From Verrucomicrobiota bacterium (GTDB lineage: Bacteria; Verrucomicrobiota; Verrucomicrobiae; Chthoniobacterales; UBA10450), in assembly GCA_005887855.1 (NCBI GenBank), contig VBQB01000165.1:1-5734 (forward strand): 5,734 bases of DNA, in the 5' to 3' direction. How positions within the stretch are numbered: position 1 is the stretch's first letter; each line of letters starts with the position of its first letter. Of the stretch, positions 5,734-5,734 are shown piece after piece. The notes below the pieces were generated by a model, which made no database searches, was not told the DNA's origin, and saw nothing but the letters and a program-made list of their open reading frames with translations. The position numbers and the translations under genes are program-made.

Positions 5734-5734
5734 A

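Overview
The window looks like ordinary chromosomal DNA from a soil- or sediment-type Gram-negative bacterium of moderately high GC. The gene families, the weak or absent Shine-Dalgarno sites at several starts, and the scattered GGTAGGG...CCCTACC and 'cacaggctggaagcctgtg' palindromic repeats remind me of Verrucomicrobia (Chthoniobacterales-like), with Acidobacteria as the alternative. That placement is inference from memory, not a search result.

Layout. At 2-388 (+) is the 3' part of a small polytopic membrane protein of unknown function, cut by the left edge. It converges with a CobB/SIRT5-type NAD-dependent protein deacylase at 462-1310 (-), and a palindromic repeat (409-465) lies between them. 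The sirtuin carries a repeat-derived insertion of about 45 residues in its zinc-binding domain. A non-coding gap (1311-1583) holding a double-hairpin REP-like element separates it from a divergent MgtE-family magnesium transporter at 1584-2828 (+). A repeat-bearing spacer follows (2829-3070), with a decayed copy of the double-hairpin element and a 66-bp GGTAGGG palindrome. Next comes a small CDGSH iron-sulfur protein at 3071-3259 (+). It converges with a Rieske/FAD oxidoreductase of the AIFM3 type at 3358-4887 (-). Upstream of that, on the same strand, is the 3' part of an unrecognised protein at 4969-5733 (-), cut by the right edge.

How the genes relate. No operon-like defence or biosynthetic system is evident. 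The recognisable themes are NAD-linked metabolism (sirtuin, pyridine-nucleotide reductase), [2Fe-2S] redox proteins (CDGSH and Rieske, convergent) and Mg2+ homeostasis. The only plausible co-transcribed pair is the unknown protein followed by the Rieske/FAD enzyme.

The most notable signal is the behaviour of the dispersed palindromic repeats around and inside the sirtuin gene. One repeat block is translated in frame between the two zinc-binding CxxC pairs. Another lies at the 3' end of the same gene and supplies its stop codon. I did not find convincing evidence of a new multi-gene system.
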